Below are positions 16,399 through 23,387 of a stretch of DNA of 36,650 bases, piece by piece. The first letter of the stretch is position 1, and the number at the start of each line of letters is the position of its first letter. Both the position numbers and the translations under genes were made by a program. The stretch covers positions 1-36,650 of the forward strand of contig NZ_JAATJW010000024.1 of assembly GCF_011800755.1 (NCBI RefSeq), in the 5' to 3' direction. Origin of the DNA: Listeria valentina (GTDB taxonomy: Bacteria; Bacillota; Bacilli; Lactobacillales; Listeriaceae). A model generated the notes under the pieces. The model saw only the letters and a list, made by a program, of their open reading frames with translations. It ran no database searches and was not told where the DNA came from.

Positions 16399-16889
16399 CG
16401 CATTTTTAAAGACTCACTAATAAGTGGAAAAGTATTGAAATATTTATTTCGTTCTTTTAACCACGGAGCTGAAACGGAAGAATAACCGTAAAATGATAAA
16501 ATAGCGCACGGTCTTGGAAGGGTCGGATCTGAAGCAAGCATTAGTGCAAGAAAAGCACCAGAAGACTGACCAAACAAAATGAATTCTTTATCTGGGAGTC
16601 CAAGGCTTTCAGCGTGATGGCGGAAATATAAAATTAAATCACTAGCATCTTCATAAATTTCTGGGAGCTTGACTTCGGGAGCGAGTCGATAATCCGCTAA
16701 AAGGACATTGAAGCCATTTTCTAAAAACTGCCCAATGTAAGCATCATTTAAATCGTTTCGAGAGCCATAAAGTAATCCTCCACCATGAAAGTAAATAATC
16801 GTTTGACTGGCTTTTTCTTTTCCAGTAATTAACTCAGCCGAAAGTTTAATCCCGTCTTTTTCGGCAAAGGTGAATGTTTTCTGTTCCAA
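16395..16889 (-). CDS. Alpha/beta hydrolase, N-terminal part (split gene)
   Basis: A 164-residue open frame holding the first half of an esterase/lipase of the alpha/beta hydrolase-3 type. The oxyanion-hole motif IIYFHGGG is at 31-38, DYRLAPE near 66-72, and the nucleophile Ser109 lies in GQSSG. It stops at TGA (16395) just after ISESLKMR, whereas the remaining fold with the catalytic Asp and His continues in the -1 frame. The TTG start at 16889 has GAGGAGG 8 bases upstream. The stop follows a TTTAAAA heptamer in exactly the X-XXY-YYZ phase. Alone this half cannot be an active enzyme. The gene is divergent from the copper operon. Confidence 0.78.
   Translation of the reverse strand: MEQKTFTFAEKDGIKLSAELITGKEKASQTIIYFHGGGLLYGSRNDLNDAYIGQFLENGFNVLLADYRLAPEVKLPEIYEDASDLILYFRHHAESLGLPDKEFILFGQSSGAFLALMLASDPTLPRPCAILSFYGYSSVSAPWLKERNKYFNTFPLISESLKMR
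16404..16410 (-). other. Slippery heptamer at the hydrolase frameshift
   Basis: Read on the minus strand the bases are T-TTA-AAA in the zero frame (codons TCT TTA AAA ATG CGA TGA). This is a canonical X-XXY-YYZ -1 slippery site. A -1 slip continues as AAT GCG ATG ATT CGG, joining both halves into one ~289-residue protein. A strong downstream stimulatory hairpin is not evident. Confidence 0.5.
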
Positions 16890-16987
16890 GCTCTAAACCT
16901 CCTCATGTTTAAACTATGTTTAGTGTAAGCTTTGATGGAAAAAAATACCAGTTTTTTTGCTAGTTGAAAAAATTTTTGACAAAGGAG

Positions 16988-17016
16988 TTGACAAAGTTTG
17001 TCTACGAATGTAAACT
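16988..17016 (+). promoter_or_regulatory. copYAZ promoter
   Basis: A perfect -35 TTGACA (16988-16993), a 17-base spacer and the -10 TAAACT (17011-17016). A cop box overlaps the spacer and -10, so CopY bound there would block RNA polymerase. Confidence 0.65.
17003..17012. promoter_or_regulatory. cop box 1 (degenerate)
   Basis: TACGAATGTA matches the CopY operator consensus TACAnnTGTA with one mismatch and overlaps the -10 of the cop promoter. It is 55 bases upstream of the second, perfect box. Confidence 0.6.
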
Positions 17017-17054
17017 AAAAATATCGAAAGACCAATTATTTTTTTGACCATATA

Positions 17055-17070
17055 GTTTACAAGTGTAAAC
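17055..17070. promoter_or_regulatory. cop box 2 (perfect)
   Basis: GTTTACAAGTGTAAAC, a perfect 7-2-7 inverted repeat with the core TACAAGTGTA of the CopY operator. It lies just before the copY Shine-Dalgarno, allowing autorepression. Confidence 0.85.
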
Positions 17071-17087
17071 AAAGGAGGTAGAGAACA

Positions 17088-17528
17088 ATGGATGCTTCTG
17101 TTATTGAAAAAATTACGGACGCTGAATGGGAGATCATGCGAATTGTCTGGACGAAAAGAAAGACGACGAGCAGTGAAATCATTGAAGTGTTGGATCATAA
17201 AACAGAATGGAAACCTTCTACAGTCAAGACTCTTTTAGCGAGACTGGTAGAAAAAGGTTTTTTAAAAACGAGTAAAGAAGGAAACAAATATATTTATACG
17301 CCACTTGTTGAAGAAAACATCAGTATCAAGCAAGCAGCAGAACATTTGCTTACCAAAGTTTGTAATAAAAAAACAGGGAGTTTGGTAGAGCTTATTATTG
17401 AAGAACGTGAGTTAAGCTTTGATGATATTGATGCGATTGAAGCTTTGCTTGAAGAAAAACGGAAAACGGCTGTTCAAAGTGTGCCTTGTAATTGTGTTCC
17501 CGGACAATGCAAATGCCATGAAAAATGA
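17088..17528 (+). CDS. copY: Copper-responsive repressor CopY (BlaI/MecI/CopY family)
   Basis: A 146-residue repressor. The winged HTH of the BlaI/MecI family fills the N-terminus ([20 protein letters not shown]; recognition region [16 protein letters not shown]). The C-terminus carries the metal cluster [10 protein letters not shown] (Cys134, 136, 141, 143), the CxCx4CxC motif that distinguishes CopY from BlaI and MecI. In Enterococcus hirae, Cu(I) delivered by CopZ displaces Zn(II) here and releases DNA. The ATG at 17088 has AAAGGAGG 9 bases upstream. Two cop boxes precede it. It is the first gene of copY-copA-copZ and its stop overlaps an upstream in-frame ATG of copA. Confidence 0.95.
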   Translation: MDASVIEKITDAEWEIMRIVWTKRKTTSSEIIEVLDHKTEWKPSTVKTLLARLVEKGFLKTSKEGNKYIYTPLVEENISIKQAAEHLLTKVCNKKTGSLVELIIEERELSFDDIDAIEALLEEKRKTAVQSVPCNCVPGQCKCHEK

Positions 17529-17545
17529 CAAGGGAGATGGGGAGA

Positions 17546-20005
17546 ATGGCAAGTAAAACATTTGATATCGAAGGAATGACCTGTGCTTCTTGCGCGCAAA
17601 CGGTTGAAAAAGCAACTGGGAAACTAAGCGGTGTAAGCCAAGCTTCTGTAAACCTTGCGACTGAAAAATTAAACATTCAATATGATGATGCACTTTTAAG
17701 CGTTTCGGATATTGAAAAAGCGGTTCAAGATGCAGGCTATAAAGCTGTCTCTAAATCGCAAAAACGCATTTTTGACATTGAAGGAATGACTTGTGCGTCT
17801 TGTGCGCAAACGGTCGAAAAAGCGGTAAACAAATTGGACGGCGTTAGCTCGGCTGCGGTGAACTTGGCTAGTGAAAAAATGACGGTGGAGTTTAACCCGG
17901 ATGCTTTAACGGTGCCAGCGATTCAAAAAGCGGTTCAAGATGCTGGCTACGGAGCGAAGGAAGAACAAGGCCAAGCGCTCGACGTGGATCATGACCGTGA
18001 TAAAAAACAAAAACGTATCAAGGAAATGTGGCGCAGGTTCTGGATTTCTGGCGTGTTCACAGTTCCACTACTTTATATCGCGATGGGGCATATGATCGGG
18101 CTTCCGATTCCAGATTTCCTAAATCCGGCTGAGCATGCTTCTGCTTTTGCTACGGCACAGCTGATTTTGACGCTTCCTGTGATTTATTTGGGACAAAAAT
18201 TCTTCACAGTTGGATACCGAGCTTTATTTAAAGGGCATCCGAATATGGATTCGCTCGTTGCGCTTGGAACCAGTGCGGCTTTCCTTTATAGTTTATATGG
18301 AACGATTCAAATTTGGACAGGTGACGCAAGTTTTGCGATGGGACTTTACTATGAATCGGCAGCGGTTATTTTAACGCTGATTACGCTTGGAAAATATTTT
18401 GAAGCTGTATCGAAAGGAAAAACGTCAGAAGCGATTAAAACTTTGATGGGTCTTGCGCCTAAAACGGCTCGTGTGATGCGTGACGGAAAAGAAATGGAAA
18501 TTGCGATTGATGAAGTTTTGGAAGGCGATTTGATCCAAGTTCGTCCCGGCGAAAAAATTCCGGTGGATGGCGTTGTACTTTCAGGAAAAACGACGATTGA
18601 TGAATCGATGCTAACGGGTGAAAGTATGCCTGTTGATAAGAAACCTGGTGACGAAGTGGTCGGGGCAAGTATAAATAAAAATGGGAACATCATGTTTGAG
18701 GCGACCAAAGTTGGAAAAGAAACGGCGCTTGCGCAAATTATCAAACTCGTTGAAGAAGCCCAAGGCAGTAAGGCACCCATTGCCAAGCTAGCTGACAAAG
18801 TTTCCGGGGTTTTCGTGCCAATCGTTATTGGGCTGGCTGTTCTTGCAGGCATTCTTTGGTTCTTCCTAGGACAAGAATCTTGGGTATTTGCTTTAACGAT
18901 TACGATTTCTGTTCTCGTCATTGCGTGTCCTTGTGCGCTTGGTCTTGCTACTCCTACGGCTATCATGGTTGGAACTGGAAAAGGAGCCGAAAATGGCGTA
19001 TTGATCAAAAGTGGTGACGCGCTTGAAACAACGAAAAAACTCCAAACGATCGTATTTGATAAAACGGGTACGATTACAGAAGGTAAACCTGCTGTTACGG
19101 ACGTGGTTGTGAGTGGAAGCAATATAAGCGAACAAGAACTTCTTCGTCTTGCGGCATCGGCGGAAAAAGGTTCGGAACATCCACTTGGCGAAGCGATTTT
19201 ACTTCGCTCAGAGGAATTAAGCTTGGATCTTGAGCCAATTTCAGATTTTAGTGCGATTCCAGGTCACGGAATTGAAGTGACGGTTGAAAGAGGAACGCTT
19301 TTACTAGGGAACCAAAAATTGATGGCGGATCGTGGAATTGGCTTAGGTGAATTTGCGACTACTTCTGAAAAATTAGCTGAACAAGGGAAAACACCAATGT
19401 ATGTAGCGCTCAATGATCAATTTATTGGTATTATTGCAGTGGCTGACACAATTAAACCAAGTAGTAAAAAAGCCATTCAAATATTGCAACAAATGGGCAT
19501 CGAAGTAGCCATGATCACCGGAGACAATCGTAAAACGGCTGAAGCAATCGCGAAACAAGTGGGAATTACTCGTGTGCTCAGTGAAGTTTTACCTGAAGAT
19601 AAGGCAAGCGAAGTGGCGAAACTTCAACAAGATGGTAAAAAAGTTGCCATGGTTGGAGACGGTATTAATGACGCGCCTGCTCTTGTGCAAGCTGATGTAG
19701 GGATTGCAATCGGTTCTGGAACAGATGTTGCGATGGAATCGGCGGATATTGTTTTGATGCACAGCGATTTGCTTGATGTAGCAACGGCCGTTGAACTCAG
19801 CAAGGCAACGATTAAAAATATTCGAGAAAACTTATTCTGGGCTTTTGCTTATAATGTTCTCGGTATTCCAGTTGCGATGGGAATCTTGTATTTATTTGGT
19901 GGGCCGTTACTCAACCCGATGATTGCCGGAGCTGCGATGAGTTTCAGTTCGGTGTCGGTCCTAATTAATGCACTGCGTTTAAAACGATTTAAACCAGCAA
20001 AATAG
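17546..20005 (+). CDS. copA: Copper-exporting P1B-type ATPase CopA
   Basis: An 819-residue Cu(I) efflux pump of the cytoplasmic membrane. Two N-terminal heavy-metal domains each carry GMTCASC (Cys13/16 and Cys83/86). These are nearly identical copies and give a direct DNA repeat. Eight membrane helices follow, with the intramembrane CPC motif at 461-463. The actuator has TGES (357-360), the phosphorylation site is D505 in DKTGTIT, the nucleotide-domain signature is SEHPLGEA, and the hinge is GDGINDAP. The ATG at 17546 was chosen because AAGGGAG lies 9 bases upstream; an earlier ATG at 17525 overlaps the copY stop. It is co-transcribed with copY and copZ and induced by copper through CopY. Confidence 0.96.
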   Translation: MASKTFDIEGMTCASCAQTVEKATGKLSGVSQASVNLATEKLNIQYDDALLSVSDIEKAVQDAGYKAVSKSQKRIFDIEGMTCASCAQTVEKAVNKLDGVSSAAVNLASEKMTVEFNPDALTVPAIQKAVQDAGYGAKEEQGQALDVDHDRDKKQKRIKEMWRRFWISGVFTVPLLYIAMGHMIGLPIPDFLNPAEHASAFATAQLILTLPVIYLGQKFFTVGYRALFKGHPNMDSLVALGTSAAFLYSLYGTIQIWTGDASFAMGLYYESAAVILTLITLGKYFEAVSKGKTSEAIKTLMGLAPKTARVMRDGKEMEIAIDEVLEGDLIQVRPGEKIPVDGVVLSGKTTIDESMLTGESMPVDKKPGDEVVGASINKNGNIMFEATKVGKETALAQIIKLVEEAQGSKAPIAKLADKVSGVFVPIVIGLAVLAGILWFFLGQESWVFALTITISVLVIACPCALGLATPTAIMVGTGKGAENGVLIKSGDALETTKKLQTIVFDKTGTITEGKPAVTDVVVSGSNISEQELLRLAASAEKGSEHPLGEAILLRSEELSLDLEPISDFSAIPGHGIEVTVERGTLLLGNQKLMADRGIGLGEFATTSEKLAEQGKTPMYVALNDQFIGIIAVADTIKPSSKKAIQILQQMGIEVAMITGDNRKTAEAIAKQVGITRVLSEVLPEDKASEVAKLQQDGKKVAMVGDGINDAPALVQADVGIAIGSGTDVAMESADIVLMHSDLLDVATAVELSKATIKNIRENLFWAFAYNVLGIPVAMGILYLFGGPLLNPMIAGAAMSFSSVSVLINALRLKRFKPAK

Positions 20006-20025
20006 GGAGTTTGAAGGAGGTGAAG

Positions 20026-20238
20026 ATGGAAATGGAAAAAATTGTGAGCATTAGTGGCATGAAATGTGATGGCTGCAAAAACATCGTCAAATCTTCATTT
20101 GAAGAAATTCCAGGTGTAGCATCTGTTGATGTAGATTTAGAAAAGAAACAAGCGAAGGTGGCTGGAGATGATGTTTCTGTTGAGCGTTTGAATCAAGCGC
20201 TTGAAGGAACAAAATTCTCTGTTATAGCTGAAATTTAA
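20026..20238 (+). CDS. copZ: Copper chaperone CopZ
   Basis: A 70-residue heavy-metal-associated (HMA) domain protein with the beta-alpha-beta-beta-alpha-beta fold. The metal site is GMKCDGC (Cys14, Cys17); this is MxCxxC with Lys rather than Thr. It carries Cu(I) in the cytoplasm to CopA and to CopY. AAGGAGG precedes two possible ATGs (20026 and 20032); the first is 5 bases away, the second 11, so the start is uncertain by two codons. It is the last gene of the cop operon, 20 bases after copA, ended by the hairpin at 20248-20293. Confidence 0.92.
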   Translation: MEMEKIVSISGMKCDGCKNIVKSSFEEIPGVASVDVDLEKKQAKVAGDDVSVERLNQALEGTKFSVIAEI

Positions 20239-20247
20239 AGTAAAAAG

Positions 20248-20293
20248 AAAAGGTGTCCGATTTACTCAAAAGGTAAGTAGGGCACTTTTTTTT
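20248..20293 (+). terminator. Terminator of the cop operon
   Basis: An outer 11-bp stem (AAAAGGTGTCC with GGGCACTTTTT, two G-U pairs) encloses an inner TTACT/GGTAA stem and is followed by eight T on the plus strand. Confidence 0.8.
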
Positions 20294-20317
20294 ATTATAT
20301 AAAAAATGGAATTCTGG

Positions 20318-20343
20318 GTTTTAGAACGCTTAAAATGAGGTAT
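20318..20343 (+). promoter_or_regulatory. SigB-type promoter of the HdeD-like gene
   Basis: GTTTTA (20318-20323), a 14-base spacer and AGGTAT (20338-20343) match the general stress SigB consensus GTTTAA-N12-15-GGGTAT at 10 of 12 positions. No SigA promoter competes in this short gap. From memory, the HdeD-like gene lmo0596 of L. monocytogenes is strongly SigB-dependent. Confidence 0.6.
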
Positions 20344-20377
20344 TATTCAAGAGTAATAAGAAGAGAGGGGAAAATGT

Positions 20378-20902
20378 ATGAAGACTTTTACAAAAATTTT
20401 AATCGTTCTAGCGGGAATAGCGATGATCATCATGGGATTCTGGGTGATGTTCAATCCAGTGGCATCCTTACTAACACTTAATGTTGTGATTGGTTTGTTG
20501 CTCCTTATATCTGGGATTTTCCACATTATTTCCTACTTTGTTGAGAGTGAACGTCACTTATCCGGTTGGGTACTAGCTGACGGGATTTTATCAACATTAC
20601 TTGGGATTTTGCTATTAGCCAACCAATTTGCTGGCGCAGCATCGCTCATTCTTGTATTTGCAATGTGGGTGCTTTTCGCTGGAATCGTTCGAACAATTGG
20701 TGCCTTTTCGCTTAAACAAGCTGGATTATCTAGTTGGGGCTACGTGCTCTTTATTGGGATTATCGGAATCATACTTGGATTTATCGCTCTATTCAATCCA
20801 GTTGTAAGCGCACTTGGTATCGTCTTGTTGATGGGCTTCTTCTTCATTCTCGAAGGAATCGGTGCCATCGCAACGGCTTTTGCTACTGGTAAATCAAAAT
20901 AA
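20378..20902 (+). CDS. HdeD-like (DUF308) membrane protein
   Basis: A 174-residue membrane protein with six hydrophobic helices in pairs, the pattern of DUF308/HdeD proteins, associated with acid resistance in E. coli. The motifs MIIMGFWVMFNPVASLLTL and IILGFIALFNPVVSALGIV are internal repeats of the same helix-FNPV-helix unit. The ATG at 20378 follows GAGAGGGGA. It is transcribed alone from a SigB-type promoter and ended by the hairpin at 20912-20946. A role in general or acid stress is inferred from the promoter and family. From memory it resembles lmo0596. Confidence 0.88.
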   Translation: MKTFTKILIVLAGIAMIIMGFWVMFNPVASLLTLNVVIGLLLLISGIFHIISYFVESERHLSGWVLADGILSTLLGILLLANQFAGAASLILVFAMWVLFAGIVRTIGAFSLKQAGLSSWGYVLFIGIIGIILGFIALFNPVVSALGIVLLMGFFFILEGIGAIATAFATGKSK

Positions 20903-20911
20903 AGAATTGAG

Positions 20912-20946
20912 AAAGAGGGTTGGCTGTTCGAGCTAATCCTCTTTTT
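20912..20946. terminator. Shared terminator between HdeD-like gene and MerR gene
   Basis: GAGGGTTGGCT pairs with AGCTAATCCTC (11 bp, two G-U) around GTTCG, with A-rich and T-rich flanks. The G-U pairs favour the plus-strand direction. It overlaps the end of the leftward MerR gene. Confidence 0.75.
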
Positions 20947-21661
20947 TATGCTCTTTATTTGGGATATTTAGCAGATCTATATAAAGAACTAGTTTTGCAA
21001 TTCCTTGATAACAGTTTTTCAACTGGTCGTTCAATTTTTCAAGCGCAAGATCAATAGCGTGTTCAAGCTTATCACAATAATTTGTATCCAGTTCCTCTAG
21101 CAATTGTTTAATGTTTTCAATGTAATAAACGGTTTTGCGTAGACTACTGATTACGAGAATTTTACGTAATTCAGTGATGGAGAAACTTCGATAACCATTT
21201 TCTGCTTTTCGCTCAGAATGAATGAGACCTTCTTGTTCCCAGTGCCGAATGGCAGACGTTTTAACTTGAGCTATTTTAGCAACTTCACCGATCGTCATAG
21301 CATTTTGCGATCTTACTTGATGAATGGGAGTGAAATCAATTTTTTGAATAGCGAGAAGTGTCTCTGTGATACGCCCCTTTTCAGCTTGGATGGTTGCAAG
21401 GTGCTCATTTAAAAGCCAAAGCGCTTCTGTTACTTGACTATTTTTAATGAGTCGCATTGTTCGGTAAACGACTGGGATAGGAAAGCTTTTAAGCAACTGA
21501 CGAATTGTGGTAAATGCAAAATAATGTAAATCTGTATAGATTCGGTGACCACTTTTTGTGCGTAAGACGGTAGGAATCAATCCTTGCATTTCATAGCGAC
21601 GCAATGTTGTCGTGCTCACCTTTACGAGATTTGCCATTTCATTTGAACGATAAGTTTTCAA
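20933..21661 (-). CDS. MerR family regulator with two tandem HTH domains
   Basis: A 242-residue regulator with two MerR-type DNA-binding domains. The first spans residues 3-44 (SNEMANLVKVSTTTLRRYEM, then QGLIPTVLRTKSGHRIYT). The second spans 122-170 (MTIGEVAKIAQVKTSAIRHW, then EQEGLIHSERKAENGYRSFS). A helical linker joins them and a C-terminal coiled region (~175-232) follows. Ordinary MerR proteins have one such domain and bind as dimers, so this chain may bind DNA as a pseudo-dimer or bridge two sites. No metal-binding cysteine cluster is present; the C-terminal cysteines (YCDK, NCYQ) are isolated. The start is a TTG at 21661 with GGAGG about 10 bases upstream. It is divergent from a hydrolase gene, the likely target. 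Confidence 0.85.
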   Translation of the reverse strand: MKTYRSNEMANLVKVSTTTLRRYEMQGLIPTVLRTKSGHRIYTDLHYFAFTTIRQLLKSFPIPVVYRTMRLIKNSQVTEALWLLNEHLATIQAEKGRITETLLAIQKIDFTPIHQVRSQNAMTIGEVAKIAQVKTSAIRHWEQEGLIHSERKAENGYRSFSITELRKILVISSLRKTVYYIENIKQLLEELDTNYCDKLEHAIDLALEKLNDQLKNCYQGIAKLVLYIDLLNIPNKEHKKED

Positions 21662-21674
21662 AAGTTACACTCCT

Positions 21675-21696
21675 CCTTCAAGTAAAACCTTCAAGT
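21675..21696. repeat. Two 9-bp direct repeats upstream of the MerR gene
   Basis: CCTTCAAGT occurs at 21675-21683 and again at 21688-21696 (13-base period). The first copy overlaps the ribosome-binding site of the MerR gene. Possibly an autoregulatory site. Confidence 0.35.
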
Positions 21697-21724
21697 GCTA
21701 CGATAACTTATTTAGAGATAAAAG

Positions 21725-21754
21725 GCTTTAAAAGGTGAGACACTTTTATAAAGC
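21725..21754. promoter_or_regulatory. Imperfect inverted repeat in the MerR/hydrolase divergent region
   Basis: GCTTTAAAAG (21725-21734) and CTTTTATAAAGC (21743-21754) are near-complementary arms around an 8-base centre, with a possible -10 TATAAA inside the right arm. This is the best candidate MerR-type operator for the divergent pair. Confidence 0.4.
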
Positions 21755-21809
21755 TGAAAGGTTGCATCAATGTAATATGATAGTAGTAAAGCGAATAAGG
21801 AGTGATTAT

Positions 21810-22682
21810 TTGGAAAAGAAAATACAGCTAGTGGATGGGACAAAAATACTTGTTGGTTTGGTGGGAGATCCGAACAAGAAAGTGATCATGCTACCGGTCG
21901 CAAAGCCTTCTGTTTACGGGGAGGAAGCTGAGAGTTTAAAACATTGGGGAATGGATCCACATTTTGGAAAACATTTCGTAGAAGGATTAAGTGATGACTT
22001 TCAAATCCTTTATTTTGATTATGAAGGACATCGCTTCCGGCATCCTCAGCCAAAGGATTTTTCTCCTGATTCTATCACGAAAGACTTATTAACCATCGCT
22101 GACCAAATGAAGATTCGAACATTTAGTTATTATGGCTATTCTTGGTTAGCTCTGGCTGGTCTCCAGTTAGATATTCGAACAGATCGATTAGAAAGTTTGA
22201 TTATGGGTGGCTTCCCTCCAGTAGATGGACCCTATAAGGAAATGCTTATTGTAACGAGAAAAACTTATGAACAAGCTTTAGCTAGTCAAAATGAATTCCT
22301 TGTTCAGGAGCAAGAAGCGATTTCTCATGAGGAAATAGATTGGGAAAACATTCAAGTTAAGATTGATCCCAAGCAAACTCAACAATTTTTGAAGCTCTAC
22401 GAAGCATTAGAAAACTTTGAAGATAAAACCATTTCATTGCGATCAAAGATTCCTCGGCTAGGCTTTGCTGGCGAACAGGATACGATCGTTTATGGTGAAA
22501 AATTTGGGAATGTCACCGTGGATATCGTTGGGGCTTTGCAAAAAAATAAATCAAACTTAGAAAAACAAGGCTGGAACATTGAAATTTTAAAAGGCTCAAA
22601 AATGAATCACACAAAAGCAATGCAGCCAAAAGTGGTTTTGCCTCTGCTAAAAAAATGGTTGAAGTCTCAGTTAGGTCATTGA
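21810..22682 (+). CDS. Alpha/beta hydrolase-fold protein with atypical nucleophile elbow
   Basis: A 290-residue cytoplasmic protein resembling alpha/beta hydrolases. The likely nucleophile is Ser111 in YYGYSWLALAG. The elbow is G-Y-S-W-L rather than G-x-S-x-G. A candidate catalytic histidine is in KMNHTKAM near the C-terminus, and a candidate acid in GFAGEQDTIVYG. The usual HG oxyanion motif is replaced by MLPVAKPSVYG. The TTG at 21810 has AAGGAG 7 bases upstream; longer frames to 21735 lack a ribosome site. It is divergent from the tandem-HTH MerR gene and probably controlled by it. The substrate is unknown. A strong terminator follows. Confidence 0.75.
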   Translation: MEKKIQLVDGTKILVGLVGDPNKKVIMLPVAKPSVYGEEAESLKHWGMDPHFGKHFVEGLSDDFQILYFDYEGHRFRHPQPKDFSPDSITKDLLTIADQMKIRTFSYYGYSWLALAGLQLDIRTDRLESLIMGGFPPVDGPYKEMLIVTRKTYEQALASQNEFLVQEQEAISHEEIDWENIQVKIDPKQTQQFLKLYEALENFEDKTISLRSKIPRLGFAGEQDTIVYGEKFGNVTVDIVGALQKNKSNLEKQGWNIEILKGSKMNHTKAMQPKVVLPLLKKWLKSQLGH

Positions 22683-22708
22683 TTTAGACTGTTTTGCACA
22701 ATTTTTAT

Positions 22709-22752
22709 AAAGAAGTGAGGCTGGTTGCTTGATAACCAGCCTCACTTCTTTT
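22709..22752. terminator. Strong bidirectional terminator
   Basis: An 18-bp perfect stem (AAAGAAGTGAGGCTGGTT at 22709-22726 with 22734-22751), loop of 7, T-run on the plus strand and A-rich start. It serves the hydrolase (+) and the frataxin-like gene (-). Confidence 0.92.
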
Positions 22753-22758
22753 ATTAAA

Positions 22759-23133
22759 TCAAGCTTCTCGCCAAAATTTTGTATAATCCTGTTTATCATT
22801 CACATTAAATTCAATGATTTCTTTTAGTAAATCAAAATTAGTTGGTTGTTTCCAAGTGATTCGAAATAAGTTTGAGGTTGCGCTGTAACCAGCATCTGCT
22901 ATTTTTTCTACAAATTCCTTCATCGTTTTCACTTCAGGTGCCACCGCGATATGCTTTTTAGAAGTGCTGAAACCAATGATAAAAGTACCGTGATCCGTGA
23001 ACATGGGTTGATTCCATTTGATGACTGGAACGAGACTCGGAAAAGTATCTTTGACCCAGTCAAAAATCTCCACCATTCGTTCGCGTTGCTCAGGCATTTC
23101 AAGCGTGTCCAAGTATTCCGTTAATGTTTCCAT
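22759..23133 (-). CDS. DUF1801 / YdhG-type frataxin-like iron chaperone
   Basis: A 124-residue protein of the DUF1801 (YdhG) family. The B. subtilis member (Fra) is a frataxin-like iron chaperone supplying iron for Fe-S clusters and haem. Recognisable segments are EYLDTLEMPEQRERMVEIFD, VIKWNQPMFTDHGTFIIGFS and KKHIAVAPEVKTM. Many DUF1801 members remain uncharacterised, so the iron role here is inference. The ATG at 23133 has GGAGG 7 bases upstream. It is a single-gene unit sharing the terminator at 22709-22752. Confidence 0.82.
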   Translation of the reverse strand: METLTEYLDTLEMPEQRERMVEIFDWVKDTFPSLVPVIKWNQPMFTDHGTFIIGFSTSKKHIAVAPEVKTMKEFVEKIADAGYSATSNLFRITWKQPTNFDLLKEIIEFNVNDKQDYTKFWREA

Positions 23134-23282
23134 TTTTCATCCTCCTCAACTCAAAAAAATTGCTTAATAGTAGTCTACCAAGCGCTTCAAAAAAACACCA
23201 GAAAAAACACAGTCGGCAGGAGGAAAAGAAAGCATATCTCACTGAACTTGACTTGAAACACCATGCCTCGTGGCTACCTTTA

Positions 23283-23332
23283 TGTTAAAATAAGAAAGAA
23301 AATGAATAAAAAAGAACGAAAATGAAATAAAA
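23283..23332 (+). promoter_or_regulatory. Candidate fru promoter and FruR operator repeats
   Basis: An extended -10 TGT-TAAAAT (23283-23291) is followed by two direct repeats, GAAAATGAATAAAA (23298-23311) and GAAAATGAAATAAAA (23318-23332), exactly 20 bases apart. That spacing puts them on the same DNA face, and their position just after the start would let the DeoR-type repressor block transcription. A second -10-like TATGAT lies at 23351-23356. Confidence 0.45.
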
Positions 23333-23387
23333 TGATTGTTTTTGAATGAATATGATGGTAAACTACAAATGGATGGAGGCAATGGAA

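Noticed and set aside
17395..17693. Leftward ~93-codon frames at the copY/copA junction
   Set aside because: Antisense to copY and copA, no ribosome sites, no family resemblance.
17570..17810. Direct DNA repeat as a mobile element
   Set aside because: The repeat is explained by the two homologous heavy-metal-binding domains at the CopA N-terminus.
18349..19122. Leftward 257-codon frame inside copA
   Set aside because: It is the antisense shadow of the highly constrained CopA ATPase. It is rich in Ser, Thr and Pro as expected from reverse-complemented codons, and no start signal is present.
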